Notes under the pieces: model-generated
What the model saw: only the letters and a program-made list of their open reading frames with translations
The model's database searches: none
What the model was told of the DNA's origin: nothing
From: Hyalella azteca
Lineage: Eukaryota; Arthropoda; Malacostraca; Amphipoda; Hyalellidae
Direction of reading: 5' to 3'
Assembly (NCBI RefSeq): GCF_000764305.2
Contig: NW_025935823.1
Coordinates: forward strand, 62,001-126,000
DNA: 64,000 nucleotides
Program-made: the position numbers and the translations under genes
Shown: positions 22,755-35,635 of the stretch, piece after piece
Layout: the number at the start of each line of letters is the position of its first letter
How positions within the stretch are numbered: the first letter of the stretch is position 1

Positions 22755-24834
22755 ACGTAAATTTGCTAAACAATGAAGTAATTTCAAGCTCGGCATATCA
22801 GGCGTAAAAATGAAGCTTTATTGCAACACAATATTCTGATCGTTCTGATGCAAATTAGTCATTAGTGAATAATGTTTCTTCAGTTAATTATACATCACCG
22901 ATTAGCTATCACTTGTGAGCAACGCCATCTATCATGCAGTAGATATCAAAATCAAGCGCTATTATATGGCGAATTATTGGTTTATCCGTCGGGCATCAAT
23001 TCAAATTATTTGACTAATATTATATTGAATATGATTTTGAATATATTTTAAGGCATTGTAAAGATATTTATGATAGGTTAGAATCGATGGTAACTTTATG
23101 TAAGGGTAATTTAAGCGAATATTAAGGGTAGCTCAGCGAATATTAAGGGTAACTTTATTACATCAAATAATCCACTAATAATAACACCGAAGAAAGAATA
23201 AATTCCAGTTCAAACATTCTCATTTTGGTTCGAAAATTATTATTTATGAGCTAACTATAGTAATTATGATCGTGATCGAATGCTTAAGGATTATATGTCG
23301 GAAGGCCGTTGCATCCTACCGCTATCTGCGTCTTGTCCACTTCTTATTTTAGCTTAAATTTATTCCAATTTTGTTTGTCGGTTCACTTTCACTTAGTTCA
23401 TCTGCGCTGACTCACTCCTTAATATGGGGCTCTCATTATACTCATTCACATGGCGCTACTTCTGCCATCTGCTCCCTTTTTATTTGCAAACTGTTCGAGT
23501 GTTTACTGTTGAGCCTTTTACCCTACACAAGTTGACATATATGTAGCGGTAAATTATTGCGCTGCTACCTTCATGTTTTAACGTCCAATTGTGCCTCCAT
23601 GATGACTCGTCCGATATTCAAGTTTTAACCTCTTGCGTGATATTTTGATTTCGAGTAACGTGTGAAATTTTTTAATTATCGGATTTAAACTCTGAAGCCA
23701 TTGCTAAGAATCCTCATTTTCTTCAACTGCATTTATTCTTGGTATGTAAATTGCCCTCATTTGTGCTGCTGAGCCCACAAAATTTCACAAAAACAATGTA
23801 GTTGTGGTTCCTTTTAAATTCTAAATAGCTTATATTGCCAATTGTTTCTATTGGTACAGTTTTCCATTGGTCACTGAACCGTTTGATTTTGTGATGGTCT
23901 GGGCGTGCGAGTGCAGTCTCTGCCTGACGCGTTTACTGTACACTAGGGAGCCATGACTGATCTGGCGCTCGCTTCCACAGACTGAATCTTACCGACGATT
24001 CCAGTGTTTTATGTTGACAGCTTTGCGCTCTCGGGGAACTGCCACCAATCTCTTATATAGAAAAATATATATGGTTGAGAAAAGCAAACGATTGTGCCTT
24101 GAAATTGCCTGAAGTTTTAGCTCAGTTTTCGTGTTGGAGGATCGTGATACACCACAGTTTAATATTACCTTTACTCTAAAGATTTATCTGCACTCAAGGC
24201 TAACGTACACTAGAAGTTTTATCATAGCTCCCCGTGCTGTTGTTTTGTTTATAAATCTAATTTTTGTAATTTTTGTAGTGTCGGAAAGATTACTTTGCAA
24301 TGACAGGTTTCTGCCTTCATTCGTTTTTGTTTATCAGATAATAAAACGTGAGTGCTCATGGATTCTTTGTTGTTCACTATTTTATGAATCTCTCGAGCAG
24401 ATAAGAACTAATTAATTAGAGTTCAAGAAAAAATGTTCCCGTTAGTGTATTAATCATTATATTCGAATTTTTTTCCAAGTATGAAAAAGAAATTTTTTTT
24501 TGTGCAACTCATTAATCAAAACACTATAGTGACACGAAAAGCTGTGATTCCTGAGCTGCAACGCTAAATTTTATTCATTAATTAATCTCAAATTGTCTTG
24601 CTCCTTCTGACTAACTCATTTTGTACGGTGATGGACGTGGTTCTAGGTACGTTTCCTGAGTTGGGCGGATCATTATATAATTCTTATGTACATCAATCCA
24701 ATCAAATGAATTCTTCATAGCAGGCCAAAGCGCTCATTTGATTTAATTCTTTTAAACTTGCAATCTTTTTATGTGAAAAATGTCCTTTATGTTAAATTAT
24801 GTTGTATGTTTGCTTCACATATCTCGACTCTAGT
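22755..24834. other. AT-rich DNA, no gene recognised
   Basis: A short 21-22-bp repeat (23101-23160) is listed separately. A GC-richer block lies at about 23890-24050. The ORF at 24131-24415 (94 codons) is hydrophobic and has no recognised family. No other structure seen. Confidence 0.55.
23101..23160. repeat. 21-22-bp tandem repeat, 2.7 copies
   Basis: Units start taagggta at 23101, 23123 and 23144 and contain agcgaatat in the first two. The third is partial and ends in aactttatta. Confidence 0.8.
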
Positions 24835-24868
24835 GTCTCGGGATCATTTTCTCGAAATGAACCGAGAC
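24835..24868. repeat. Short two-part hairpin
   Basis: gtctcgg (24835-24841) pairs with ccgagac (24862-24868), and inside it tcattt pairs with aaatga, leaving a 5-nt loop. A further cgagacta motif follows at about 24871. Possibly the end of a small inverted-repeat element; no family recognised. Confidence 0.6.
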
Positions 24869-27800
24869 AACGAGACTAGAAATTTCCGGGAAAAAATAAC
24901 AGGGTAGAGGGAAACAATTATCCCGGAATAAAGGTATGAAACGGACAATAAGAAAATACTTGTGTCCCGCTATTTAAAACTTGGGTCCCGGTAATTACGA
25001 AACGAAACGAGAAAGATGAATACAATACGAGATGATGTGTAACGAGACGTGTCTTAAGTATTCAAGTCAAAACAAGGTATTCCTTTCTATAAGAAAACAA
25101 AACAAGATATTCCGTACGCGTGGTACAGGAATAACAATGATATATCATCAGTTGTGCGTTGAGCAGATCGGATAAAATCACACCGAGTTTCCTGTCCCGT
25201 GTAATTGTGATGTGGTCCGCCCTGATGACGCTCGTGCTGGTGAACTGCCGTCCTCGCGTCGTGTTTACAGCGCAGCGCTCAAGCAGAGAAACTTCGTCGC
25301 TCTCGCCAAACACGACCATTACCGCAATCACCGCAAATTACCCTCGCAAATCCAAATAAAGGAAAGTCTCGCTTTACCCCGGAGCTCAAAATTTATTTAT
25401 ATTTAGCCAAAAGATTCAGCAAAATTTGAGGTTGACGCGGGATCAGATGGATTACTTTCTTGTTACAAAGAAGAAATTGTGGCTAGAATTCGCGTTGGTA
25501 GTGATTTCGGAAAACGTTATTACCGACAACAATGTTTGTGATATAACGCAAACGTGCTGTACATCAGCATGTTTTTTTTATTGTGCATAAGGCTGAAGCA
25601 AATGATGATTTTAGAGATTTGCATGCCTGGACAATTAGAAATTGATCCATGTAAGTTGAGGAATATAATTGAACTTTGATGATACGGTTCAGCTTGGGAC
25701 TTAACCTTTTTACTCTATAGCTACAGTTATTGTTCAGCGTAATTTCTTATTTTTGACTACCATCGACATACGACGGATTAAGGTTTTATTTTTACTTGAC
25801 TTATTCTTACGATTTCCCAGATTTTTCTGTTAAAATAAACATACCTGTTCATAATTTAGAAATGACTGCCATAATTCAGATATGGACGCTTTCATTCATT
25901 CAAGTGACGAGTTTAACTTGACGCCTCGAATAATTGCGTAGTTAATAATAATAATTGCGAATAATTGCGTCTCTGTTTGTACACCTTTAATTGATGATAT
26001 TTTTCGAAAATTTATTAATTTTCCAGTTCTTATTTAATAAAATTCCTGAGGTTAGCGAGCTGCTTGTTTCCCCAATAACCTGGAGCCGCGGCTCCGCTCA
26101 TCCATCACTCCGACAATTCACGGCAGACTCGATTTTCTCCAAAAAAATTCAGTTTAATCTTCCACTGTCGGAATTCTAGACTCTTGATATGGACAGTTCC
26201 TTTATTTTAAAACTTTTCGGGTCTGATATTCGCCCTTATTTAATTTCTTGGGACGGGGAATCTAAACGATCGTTATATTAAGGTGTGTGTTCTTTGAATT
26301 TAATTCAAGGTAAACAGCAGACAAATTTATTACATGTGAACAAACGGAATACATTCAATAATTAAAATAATTATTTGAATTCATCCAGCCCCATGTGTTA
26401 CAATAATACATGTTTCTGCTACGTCCTCTTCCTTCTATAATGAAAATTCAGAAATAACTTGAAGCTATCATTGGTATATCAATATTCATTTCCCTCCATC
26501 TCCGAACACTGAAACTCACTCCCCTGCAACTGTCTATATAAGTCATAATGCTTCTCGTGCCAATATCATATCAATGATCGGCAGTCGACGAATGATGATT
26601 GTTCGTGATTATATTAAATTAATTTGAATGCAAAATAACCAATTATGATCAGCAGGACATGAGCTCTCGTTGACTTTATTACAATATTTATGAACAGCCC
26701 GCACTGGAACGCGTATCAGCCACTCGACTTTTAATATGAATAATGGCCTTTGGTGCGCGTGCCTAGGCTCCTAATTTGCGGCAATATTCATGAGCCATCA
26801 ATGTTTCCAGCATTTTCAGCACGATATTTTATTTATTTGTACCTCGGCAACTTCAATAATCAATTGCGTCGCTTGGCTGTAAATTAGACGATGCAAATTT
26901 TCGTAGTTGTATTCGAGCCGTTGATTGCAATTACATGGCAATTCCTAAACGAGATCAGCTAATTAATTTATGAAATTTTTCGAGTTTTCAGTTTTATAAT
27001 TAAAAAACATGTCATTTTGAGGTATAATATGTATTTCAATAACATGATATGCACTCACACTTATTGTCTTTGTTCAATGTCTCGTCAAACTCGTGCGGTG
27101 TACGAGTGACGTCAATTGTAAAGTCGATGAGTGACGTCACGACGTGTTTGATCGACAGCCTCGCGTGCCAATTGATTTGCTGCGATCGCCGAGGTCATTT
27201 TTTAGAAGGCGTCAATTGAAGCGATAACACGCAAAAACATTCCCTAATGATGACAGAAGACATTTTCGTAGGTGATTTGTTCATTGCAATGTTTTAATCC
27301 CATTTAAACGATTTGCAACGAAATGCAGCCATTCTTTATGTCGTTGATTGAAAGGCCGAATATGCTGTCTTGGGTTAATAATTTTAAAAAATTAGTCTCG
27401 TTATCAATTTTTTCAGCCAGGATGTCTTATTACATCCAAGTTAGCATCATCTTGATTTATTGCTCGAATTACTATATGGAGACTAAAATAACTAAAATAA
27501 TAGAATTCTTTCGAAATATTCCGAGAAGGATGCCTTAGTACTACTTCGTTCCCTATATGAAATTACCTTTATTTTTCATTTTGTTAGCGTTTCTGAATAT
27601 GTTTTTTCCCTTATTTTCCTTCGATTTTTTCTCTCTCTAGTTCTCCAAGCGTTAAACTTCATCGTTTCCATTTGCACATTGCCATCATTTCTCCCCACTG
27701 CAAAGGGGAAAGAGTCGCCCATGTGAGAACTAACATGACACGAGCATGTCTCCGTCCCCTCCTCACGTTTTTCAGCATCGCGATATGCTTGACGAATTCA

Positions 27801-29123
27801 TACACGCATTCCCCGTGCATTTTTGAGGTACAGCTCGACAGCTTGTGGGGTTATGGGCAGAACGTGGTTGTTACTTTGACGAGCGAACTCCAGTGCGAAG
27901 AATATCACCGACTTCCTTCTTAAAACCACCAGATGTTCTTGCAGATGAAGACGCTCGCTGTTGTCAACTCACCGAGGGTGAGGAATGGCGACAATTTCAG
28001 TGCGGTGCTCCATATGAAAAATTGTTTGTCGGATTTTCAGTAAGCGAAATTTTTGGATATTAATTTTCACTTGAAATCTTTCGATAAATTTTCTTATGTT
28101 GATGCCTATACAATTTACCCAAAAAATCTTCGGTGGAAAATAAATTGGTTAAATTGAATGTTTTTTGCAAAAAACTCGACTTTGGATGTAAAAAAACTCG
28201 ACTCTACTTGCACTAGGAAATAATGAGAATTAAACATAATAATACATTTACAGTAATATAGATTTCATTAAGATGTATGTATCAATATTCAACCGATAAC
28301 AAATTTTTTTTTCTCTTTCATATAGTATGTTGGTATTATTAACGCAAGTCACGACTGTTACACGAAACAAAACAGCTACGATGAAGAAATCTAAACTCAA
28401 ATCTCTTGTACCCAAATTATACATGGTTATAATCAATCTTATAGTCCATGCATTAAGTAGACCCTGAGATCCTAGTCACATAAAGTATACTTCTTCTTTA
28501 TTCTATACTTTTTATATCGATTAATCATTCCAATTTCTACCGGAAAATTATAACAATGATCCAATTCTCGTTTCAGGAAATTCGTATCTACTAATAAAAT
28601 ACTCCCGCTTATTTTTTTATGTGTGCCTGTGCACGATATCATACCGTTGAAGTCGCCAAATCTATTGCTTCATTTTTTGCAATATAATTTTTTAAAGCAG
28701 TGTTTATCTCTATACATACTCAACGAAATTTGAGTGAAATTTAAGCCCGATCGAATCTCCAAACAAGCCTGTTATTCGAGAATACAATTGTTTTCCCCGG
28801 CATTTTCCCTCTAACAAGGGTTTGAAGGAGCGTGATTAGAGAACCTTGCCGTCTCTCCCCTCGCTGATAATGAGGGACCTGCCCCTCTGGCTTCTGTTAT
28901 CGTAGCTCTGATACCAGCCTTGGGGTTCAGAAGGGCTCTTCAGTCGTCCTGATGTCAATTCGATGTTTTTGAACTATTTTTCTTACTATGTTTTTGTTTT
29001 GTGTCTTGTAAAATCCCGCGGCCAAAATCTGAGACCAAATGTAGGGTATTGAGAGGATATTGATTGGGATTGGCTCATGATACTGTTGTGGTTAATTTAT
29101 CATCTTTATCCTTGATATAGTTA

Positions 29124-29124
<1 letters not shown>
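24869..29124. other. Long unique stretch including a regulatory-looking block
   Basis: 24890-25110 is purine-rich with a small repeat (aaaacaaggtattcc and aaaacaagatattcc, about 25067-25112). 25190-25390 is GC-richer, with ORFs in two plus frames and one minus frame and no domain. 26640-27250 looks like conserved non-coding sequence (mixed composition, many ATTA cores) and holds the paired TGACGTCA sites. 27670-28060 has two overlapping ORFs of 83 and 72 codons with no recognised family. Confidence 0.5.
27107..27139. promoter_or_regulatory. Two perfect TGACGTCA (CRE/ATF-type) sites
   Basis: TGACGTCA occurs at 27107-27114 and 27132-27139, 25 bp apart start to start, each inside an identical gagtgacgtca context. 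TGACGTCA is the full palindromic binding site of CREB/ATF bZIP proteins. Two full sites this close are unlikely by chance in AT-rich DNA, but local duplication of an 11-mer could explain them. No TATA box or gene start could be assigned nearby. Confidence 0.45.

Positions 29125-29154
<30 letters not shown>
29125..29154. repeat. (TA)15 microsatellite
   Basis: Fifteen uninterrupted TA dinucleotides. The sequence either side is unrelated and unique. Confidence 0.98.
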
Positions 29155-29157
<3 letters not shown>

Positions 29158-29703
29158 CGGACGTAGCAGTCCCAGGCCACGATGGAATCGCAGCCTCTAC
29201 ATGAGGCGGCCCTCCAATTCATGATATTCATGTGGTTCACTCATGACACAAACATTTGGAATCTGCCATTAATGAATAGTTAGAAAAACTATATACAACC
29301 ATAAGTAAACGGAGAATTGTTTTGGGGGAAATGTGTTGTAAGCTTGGCATATCAAGCCCAACGAAAAGCTTGATCCTGCATTTCTGTTCTCATGAACGCG
29401 AAATTTTAATTGAATTCTAATCTGTATGAATATTAATCCAACGTTTATTTAGCACTACAAGTCTCCTATAAAATAACTGTTACCTCCAGGCATGCCTGCG
29501 TACGAAGAACTGAGAGAAAACTACAGATCGCATGCGATTATAAAACGCATTATACGTCTGCATTCCCATCAACGGATCTGCGGACGAACTATAGTGCAGT
29601 TTCTCACTGTAACATTTGTTACTTTAAAGTTTAAACGTTGGAATTTATTCATTTTGATCATAGTTTTTCTCGAAGCTAACGCATTCTATTTGCAAGCAAG
29701 CTT
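29155..29703. other. Unique spacer, no gene recognised
   Basis: A moderately GC-rich segment follows the TA repeat (29157-29215). The ORF at 29492-29710 (72 codons) ends at the edge of the next array and has no recognised family. Confidence 0.55.
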
Positions 29704-29976
29704 AAGATGATAGAAAGCGACCAGACTGTGATGATAGCGTGCAGACTGTGATGATAGTGAGCGTGCAGACTGTGATGATAGTGAGCGTGCAGACTGTGAT
29801 GATAGCGTGCAGACTGTGATGATAGTGAGCGTGCAGACTGTGATGATAGCGTGCAGACTGTGATGATAGCGTGCAGACTGTGATGATAGCGTGCAGACTG
29901 TGATGGAAGTGAGCGTGCCGACTGTGATGATAGTGAGCGTGCAGACTGTGCTCACAGCGTGCTGACTGTGATGTAA
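29704..29976. repeat. Minisatellite with 20-bp and 24-bp unit forms, about 12 copies
   Basis: The 20-bp form is gtgatgatagcgtgcagact. The 24-bp form carries an extra gagt-type insert (gatagtgagcgtgcag). The two forms are interspersed, so unit-length variants have been spread by unequal exchange or slippage. The last copies are degenerate. The minus-strand ORF 29686-29955 is array translation. Confidence 0.92.
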
Positions 29977-30452
29977 GTAATTTATCTCTAATTTAAGCCT
30001 CTGGATAATTCGTAGCCGTCATGCTGTTGGCTGATTAGGCTCCCATAAAATGTGGATTTACTTTTTGTCCACATTGCTGCTCTTATCTCTGTAACATTTT
30101 TCTCCGAAACGGTCATTATTTCGTCGGGAAAAATGGTCAGTCGAATGGAATTCCTGTCCAAAAGTATAAATTGGAACAGAACTTTTTCTTGCTTAACTTT
30201 CATCCATTTTTGCAGGGATTTTCCCGTGATATATTTCGCTGTTCCCAATTCTCATTATTAAAGTGCCGTTATCTGTTAACATTTTATTAATCTGTGTGTT
30301 GTTGCTAATTGTAATTGCTTTTTCTGCATGCAGGATAATAGAGTCGTACGTTTCCGTTGAAGCGTTCCGGTTGGTCGCAGTATTTTGCTTGTTCTTCTTT
30401 CATTCGTAATTATTCGGGATCCAGAGTATTCCTTTTTAGTATGAGTGAACAT
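29977..30452. other. Unique spacer between two arrays
   Basis: ORFs on both strands (29988-30248 minus and 30052-30261 plus) overlap fully, which argues against coding. No recognisable element. Confidence 0.55.
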
Positions 30453-30548
30453 TCCACCTTCATGCCACTGCACGCACTCAGCTACTACCTGCCACTGCAC
30501 GCACTCACCACCTTCATGCCACTGCACGCACTCAGCTACTGCCACTGC
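30453..30548. repeat. 27-bp minisatellite, about 3.3 copies
   Basis: The core tgccactgcacgcactca is repeated with a variable linker (gctactacc, ccaccttca, gctac). The unit is a multiple of three, so the array is open on both strands (30276-30545 minus and 30357-30578 plus). These ORFs are not taken as genes. Confidence 0.9.
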
Positions 30549-33500
30549 CAGAATGTGCTCGAACTAAAATGTAATTAGCCCAAATGCCCTCCTTTACTCC
30601 CTCATTTATGCTGTAATTTATTTACTGTTTGGTTTGCTAATGAAATTTGATGGAACAAGATTAGGTTTGACGCTGCCGACATTGTTATTCTTGTGCCTCT
30701 AACCTCGACATTTGTTCTTCTTACGATGTCGTGACATATATATGCTCCCAAAATCGAATGTAAGGAGGGTGTGAGTGAAGAAAAATGTCAAAATTGTTGC
30801 TAATGTTAACGTCAATTTCTATTCCACAGTCATAATCGGAAAAGGAGGCAATGTCGTATTCGAGCATCGTTCAAGTAACATTTGTGCGCGGAAAGGTTTT
30901 CACTTGTTAATATACCGCTGGTGAAATATTGCTTTTCGACTTAGAACGACAGAGTTTTCAATTCTCATAAGGAGGAAAATTTCATGCATTGCTAGACTTC
31001 AAATTTCAACGAATTTTTCTAGCCTATTTGATGTTTTGTGACTGGCTTGTCATGTTGCATTCAAATTCGCGTCACGAGCTCCCGCCCCGCAATGCCACCG
31101 ATGACATTTCTGTGCAACGCGCGCCACTCGTAAGATGCCGTCGCCTTTAGTTTCCGTCGAGCATCCCGCTACGGCTGTGAAAAAATCTACGCCTCAGACC
31201 TACCTTAAAAATACGTCAATCTCGTCAGGCTCTCGTTCGCTTTTGTCGGTGAATCGAGCATTACAACTCACGTTGTTTGAATGTAGCAGAATCGTCAAAT
31301 CTTACTGCTGAAATATTCTGGCCTCTTTTGGAAAATATGAGCCTCGTTCAATCTAACAGATGAAAATTTTCAATTTAGACTACACCGAATGATGGGATAT
31401 TCAGCCAATGTCTAATCTAAGTGATGGAATGTTCTACCAACGTAATATTTTTCAACTATTGGAATCTTCCACCAATACGTCCAATTTAACGGTCACAATT
31501 TTCCCGCCTCATCCAATTTGCAGGAGATCAAACAAGCAATGTTTTTGTTTCGTTTTATTGTTATTTTGTGGCGATGGAACTCGCGAAACTTGGAATTGCA
31601 CTCGTGCAATTCCGGCCAGTATACGTTCCGCACGAAAAGCATTTTCAATTGAATTCGTTTAACCCATTCATCAAATTCTGATTTGCTTTAATCACTCGGC
31701 AATTAGCGTTTAAACTTTGAACCACTTGAGTTGAGTATTAATTTTTTGTGTATGAAATATTTTCCTTAAATTCAAAACTGCGATCGAAGAATTGCTCAAT
31801 TTCAGTGTTCATTTTCCTACTTTGATAATTATAAAATCATTTTAAATTGTGCCCAATTTCACTCCGGGCAATGAGTCCTAGAAATCCCAAACAAATTGAC
31901 GGAACTAAATTTCAGATCTCGTGCCATCGAAGCAAAGCATGTTCGTATTCATACACGATATTCTTGCCTATAAAACTATTTCCTTATTATGTAACTATGA
32001 GAATAAAGTTGAAAAATTTCGCTGGTGAGTCTTCAGTGGTTATTTTCTTTTTCATTGGACATTTTCCATTCGTTCATTTTGACGAATGACTTTTTCATTC
32101 GTTTTTGGGTCTTCTTTGCACGCGGGAACGTTACTGGGAAACTAAGATAATTGAGATATTTCTTACTGCTGCTCTGAAGGCCCTTTCTTGCAGTTGCGCT
32201 CCTCTCACTGGCACTTTGGTCCATTTCTCGCGAGAGAACTTATATTCAATATATTGTTTAACATCGAAGCTTAGGTCAAATGCAGCTAGTAGATGTAGGC
32301 GTGCATGAACACGTTTGCTCCCAAATAGCTGCTTCATCATATCGCATGCAAAAATGTATCTAGTTTAATTTTTTAACATCTCCATGCTGAATTAGTGAGT
32401 CAGTAACCAAACCGCGAACATGACAAATTAAATTCAACTGTGACATATCTTAATTGTTCAAATTCAATTGCATTTTGTGGCATATTTAAGCACATAATGA
32501 ATTACGAGTATTAATATATAATTGAGTTCAAGACGGCGCCAAACTCTGCGGTGTAGGCTTTTGTAATTTGTGATTTATTTCTTTTGTAATGGACAAAACA
32601 CTAATGCACTGTAATTCTCATTTCTTGTATGACGGAATTTCAAAATCAAATCTAATTTCTCGAATCTTCCCTGGAAATACGCGTATTGAGTTAAAAAAAT
32701 GCACTTAAGGGTTTGAGAATCTTGGCACAGCAGATATTAATCTTTTCACAACAGACTTAACGTATATTTTCATTTTCTAATGTAAAATAACGTACTCTTG
32801 TAAGTAACGAGTCTATTCTTCACCTTTTAGGTATCTGGTAGCTAATTTTCTATTTTCATCTTCGTATATTGAACATTCATCGAGACCTTGACTACCTCAT
32901 TTCCCGAACACGCATTCTGCAATAAAAAACTAATCAGCAGTAATTTGTATGATTCCCTATGTTTTCTTTGATTAGATACTCCTCATTTCTGGGCAAGATA
33001 TCGACCGCTTCATATAGTCATGCCCGATAAGGTGCTATTCAAGTCGCTTCTCTATGATCATTTATACCAACATTGATGGGTCTGCTACCCAATCAGAACT
33101 GGGCATATTTTCACCCATGATAGACGCCTCGGTCGGCACTATCGGCCTCACGCTATTTATTGCCCTCACTTATGTCCATTAACTGCCTATGACCCTCACT
33201 GCGATGCCCTCGTTCTCCATCACCTCAGACCGACCCTCGGTGCAGTAAAATACGATTCTTCGGAGCCAGAAGATTGCCGCTTTCTTCTGGTAAATTCTTG
33301 TCGATTGTCGGTGAAAGATAGAATGTTTTGGAAGAAATATGTATTCGCTTCATTATCGTTAACTTGTGGATATTTTTTTCTTGTCATGCCTTTATGAGTT
33401 TACTATTATTTTATAGAGGGATATTGTATCAACCGTGTTATTTGGTGTTATTTTCACTTCCTCACGATAGTATGCTACTACCTGCTCTTGGCGGAATCTA

Positions 33501-35116
33501 TCAATCACTCGATACTTGATAGCAGAGACTAGTCATTTAGTTAATAGCGATATACCCCGTGTTCTACAAAAATTACTGATAATTTTACATTTTTTTTAAC
33601 CATAGAAAGTTTATTTCTTCCAATGTCTAGTATACGTTCATATACCACATTGTCGAAACAATTTATTGGAACGATTGCACTTTGAAAAATATGCTTTTGA
33701 ACGTAAACAATGTGTAAACTATGAAGATATGTTCACGTATTTAATGATAGTTTTGGTACTGAAACTGCTTTATTTTAATGCTGGTTTCGTTCCCCGTGGA
33801 CTTTTTTGGCATTGTTGCATTCTTTTTCTTCCTGAAGAAAAGGCAATCCGCATTCATATATGATGTCAGCGAAATGACTAAGAATATTCTCATTGCATTC
33901 TTCATTTGTTTGTTAGTTATGATCTTAGTGCGAGCATGTATATACTTTTAACTGAAAGTAGATATCCGAATGATATAGACTCGTCGATCAACAAATTTTT
34001 GTTCGGTTATGTTTCGTTTCTCATTTGATTTATTATTGAAAGCAATTTGACTCGATATTCTTCAAATCTAATCTCAAGCCAACCAATGCATGGTCACGTG
34101 TTTTAGCCTACCTCTACGTATGTTAGTTGGAACTCAAGCCAACAGAGTAGGGTTGTTCTATGACCTAGACGAATTCAGGCGCAAGTACTAACAAATATTC
34201 TCTCTGATAACCCCTCTACTCCCAAACCCTTATTTACTGAGGCACTGAACTTTAGTTCATGGCAATGGCTTTTATTTTAAGTATAAAGCAAACTGTGCTC
34301 GAGCTATTCTTACAAACTTAAGTTAACTCCCGAAACGGTTTGCCGTTTTATGCCTTGCTCGGAATGAAATTCTGTGCAAAGGCAGTCATTTTACGGCATT
34401 GTTGTGTGAGAGCAAACAAGCTGGGCACACAGACCTGATGGAGGGCTGCTCGATTGCCCTCTGCCTTCACCGCGGCGCTAATTTCTTGACGCCTTCCCAT
34501 TAATAATGGAAATTTAGTGACCCAAAAGCTGTCCCTGGCGAGAGCCTAGCATAATGAAGACGACCATTTGTGGGGCATGTCGACCATTTTCCAGCAGTAT
34601 GCATTATCTGACATTGTAAATGATGAATATTATTCCCAATTATCCCCGTCTCTGAATTTTTAAACATTCTTTTAAACAAAGTACAATGAAGTTAAGCAAT
34701 TTGAATTTAAACTTTAGTAGTCGGATTTCATACTGTATACGTTAAAAATTGAATTTCAACCAAACGATATTTTGAAGATTGAAAAGTAAGTCCAATTGAG
34801 TCGCATTAAAGAATTCAACAACGTGCCCACTGATTTCTTATAAAAGTACAGATTTCTATTTATAAATGCTTTAAATTCAAATTGCTGCAAATTTTTTTTG
34901 TACGATTTTTAGGACGTGGAAGCGTCGATAGTAAATAAGCATCAATAAATATAGCGCGCTGGTACTCTTACTTGATCATCCGTGATTCTGTTACTCGCAC
35001 CTCAGCCTCGTCACTGCCAATAATAATCACATTCATTAATATTGGCTTGACTTGAGGAGATCATTTATACCTCGCGCCCACCTACATCTGTGGTCGTCTT
35101 ATAGTGTATCTAGACT
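30549..35116. other. Long unique stretch, no gene recognised
   Basis: GC-richer patches lie at about 31070-31260, 32160-32340, 33110-33280 and 34420-34600. 31340-31520 has a loosely repeating pattern (aatctaa, gatggaa and ccaa blocks) that may be a very old tandem repeat. ORFs of 60-84 codons occur on both strands and none shows a domain. Confidence 0.5.
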
Positions 35117-35298
35117 ACCTAGACTCGTCCCTTTAGAACATTCAAGTGTCAACTCATCCTCATCCCTCTAGAACATTCTAGTGTCAACTCATCATCATCC
35201 CTCTAGAACATTCTAGTGTCAACTCATACTCATCCCTCTAGAACATTCTAGTGTCAACTCATCCTCATCCCTCTAGAACATTCAAGTGTCAGCTCATA
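35117..35298. repeat. 35-bp minisatellite, 5 copies, each with a GAACATTC dyad
   Basis: Units start at 35132, 35167, 35202, 35237 and 35272. Every copy contains GAAcaTTC, and the three central copies have the near-palindrome ctagaacattctag. nGAAnnTTCn is the head-to-head form of the heat-shock-factor binding unit, so the array presents five such dyads at a regular 35-bp spacing. Regulatory activity is inference; many minisatellites contain chance motifs. Confidence 0.92.
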
Positions 35299-35560
35299 AT
35301 TTCAGTTATATTGTAGCCTGTGATGCTCCTTCAGTTATGTGTGTTGGCGCTCGTTGAGCTCGTCTTGGCCAATTGACTAGATGGCGGCCAAGGTGCTGTG
35401 GAATAGACCTAGAATGCCACTTCACTTAGACCCACACTTGTGGTCTATTGAATGCACACTGGCTGGTCTTGGGCGATGTGGCTTTGGTTAAGTCGTATTT
35501 TTAAATGTACTTCGTTCTAACATTCAAGCTTCATATCAATACCTTATTTGATGACCATGG

Positions 35561-35635
35561 TTCTTAATTGGATGATTTTACTTAATTGGATGTCTAAAAT
35601 TGACATTGGATTTTACTTAATTGGATGTCTAAAAT
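35561..35635. repeat. 35-bp direct repeat, two copies plus a fragment
   Basis: attttacttaattggatg followed by tctaaaat occurs at 35575-35600 and 35610-35635. A partial ttcttaattggatg precedes it at about 35561. Confidence 0.85.

Noticed and set aside
22437..22760. 107-codon ORF
   Set aside because: It is a translation of the 34-bp array cycling through frames; no unique coding sequence is present.
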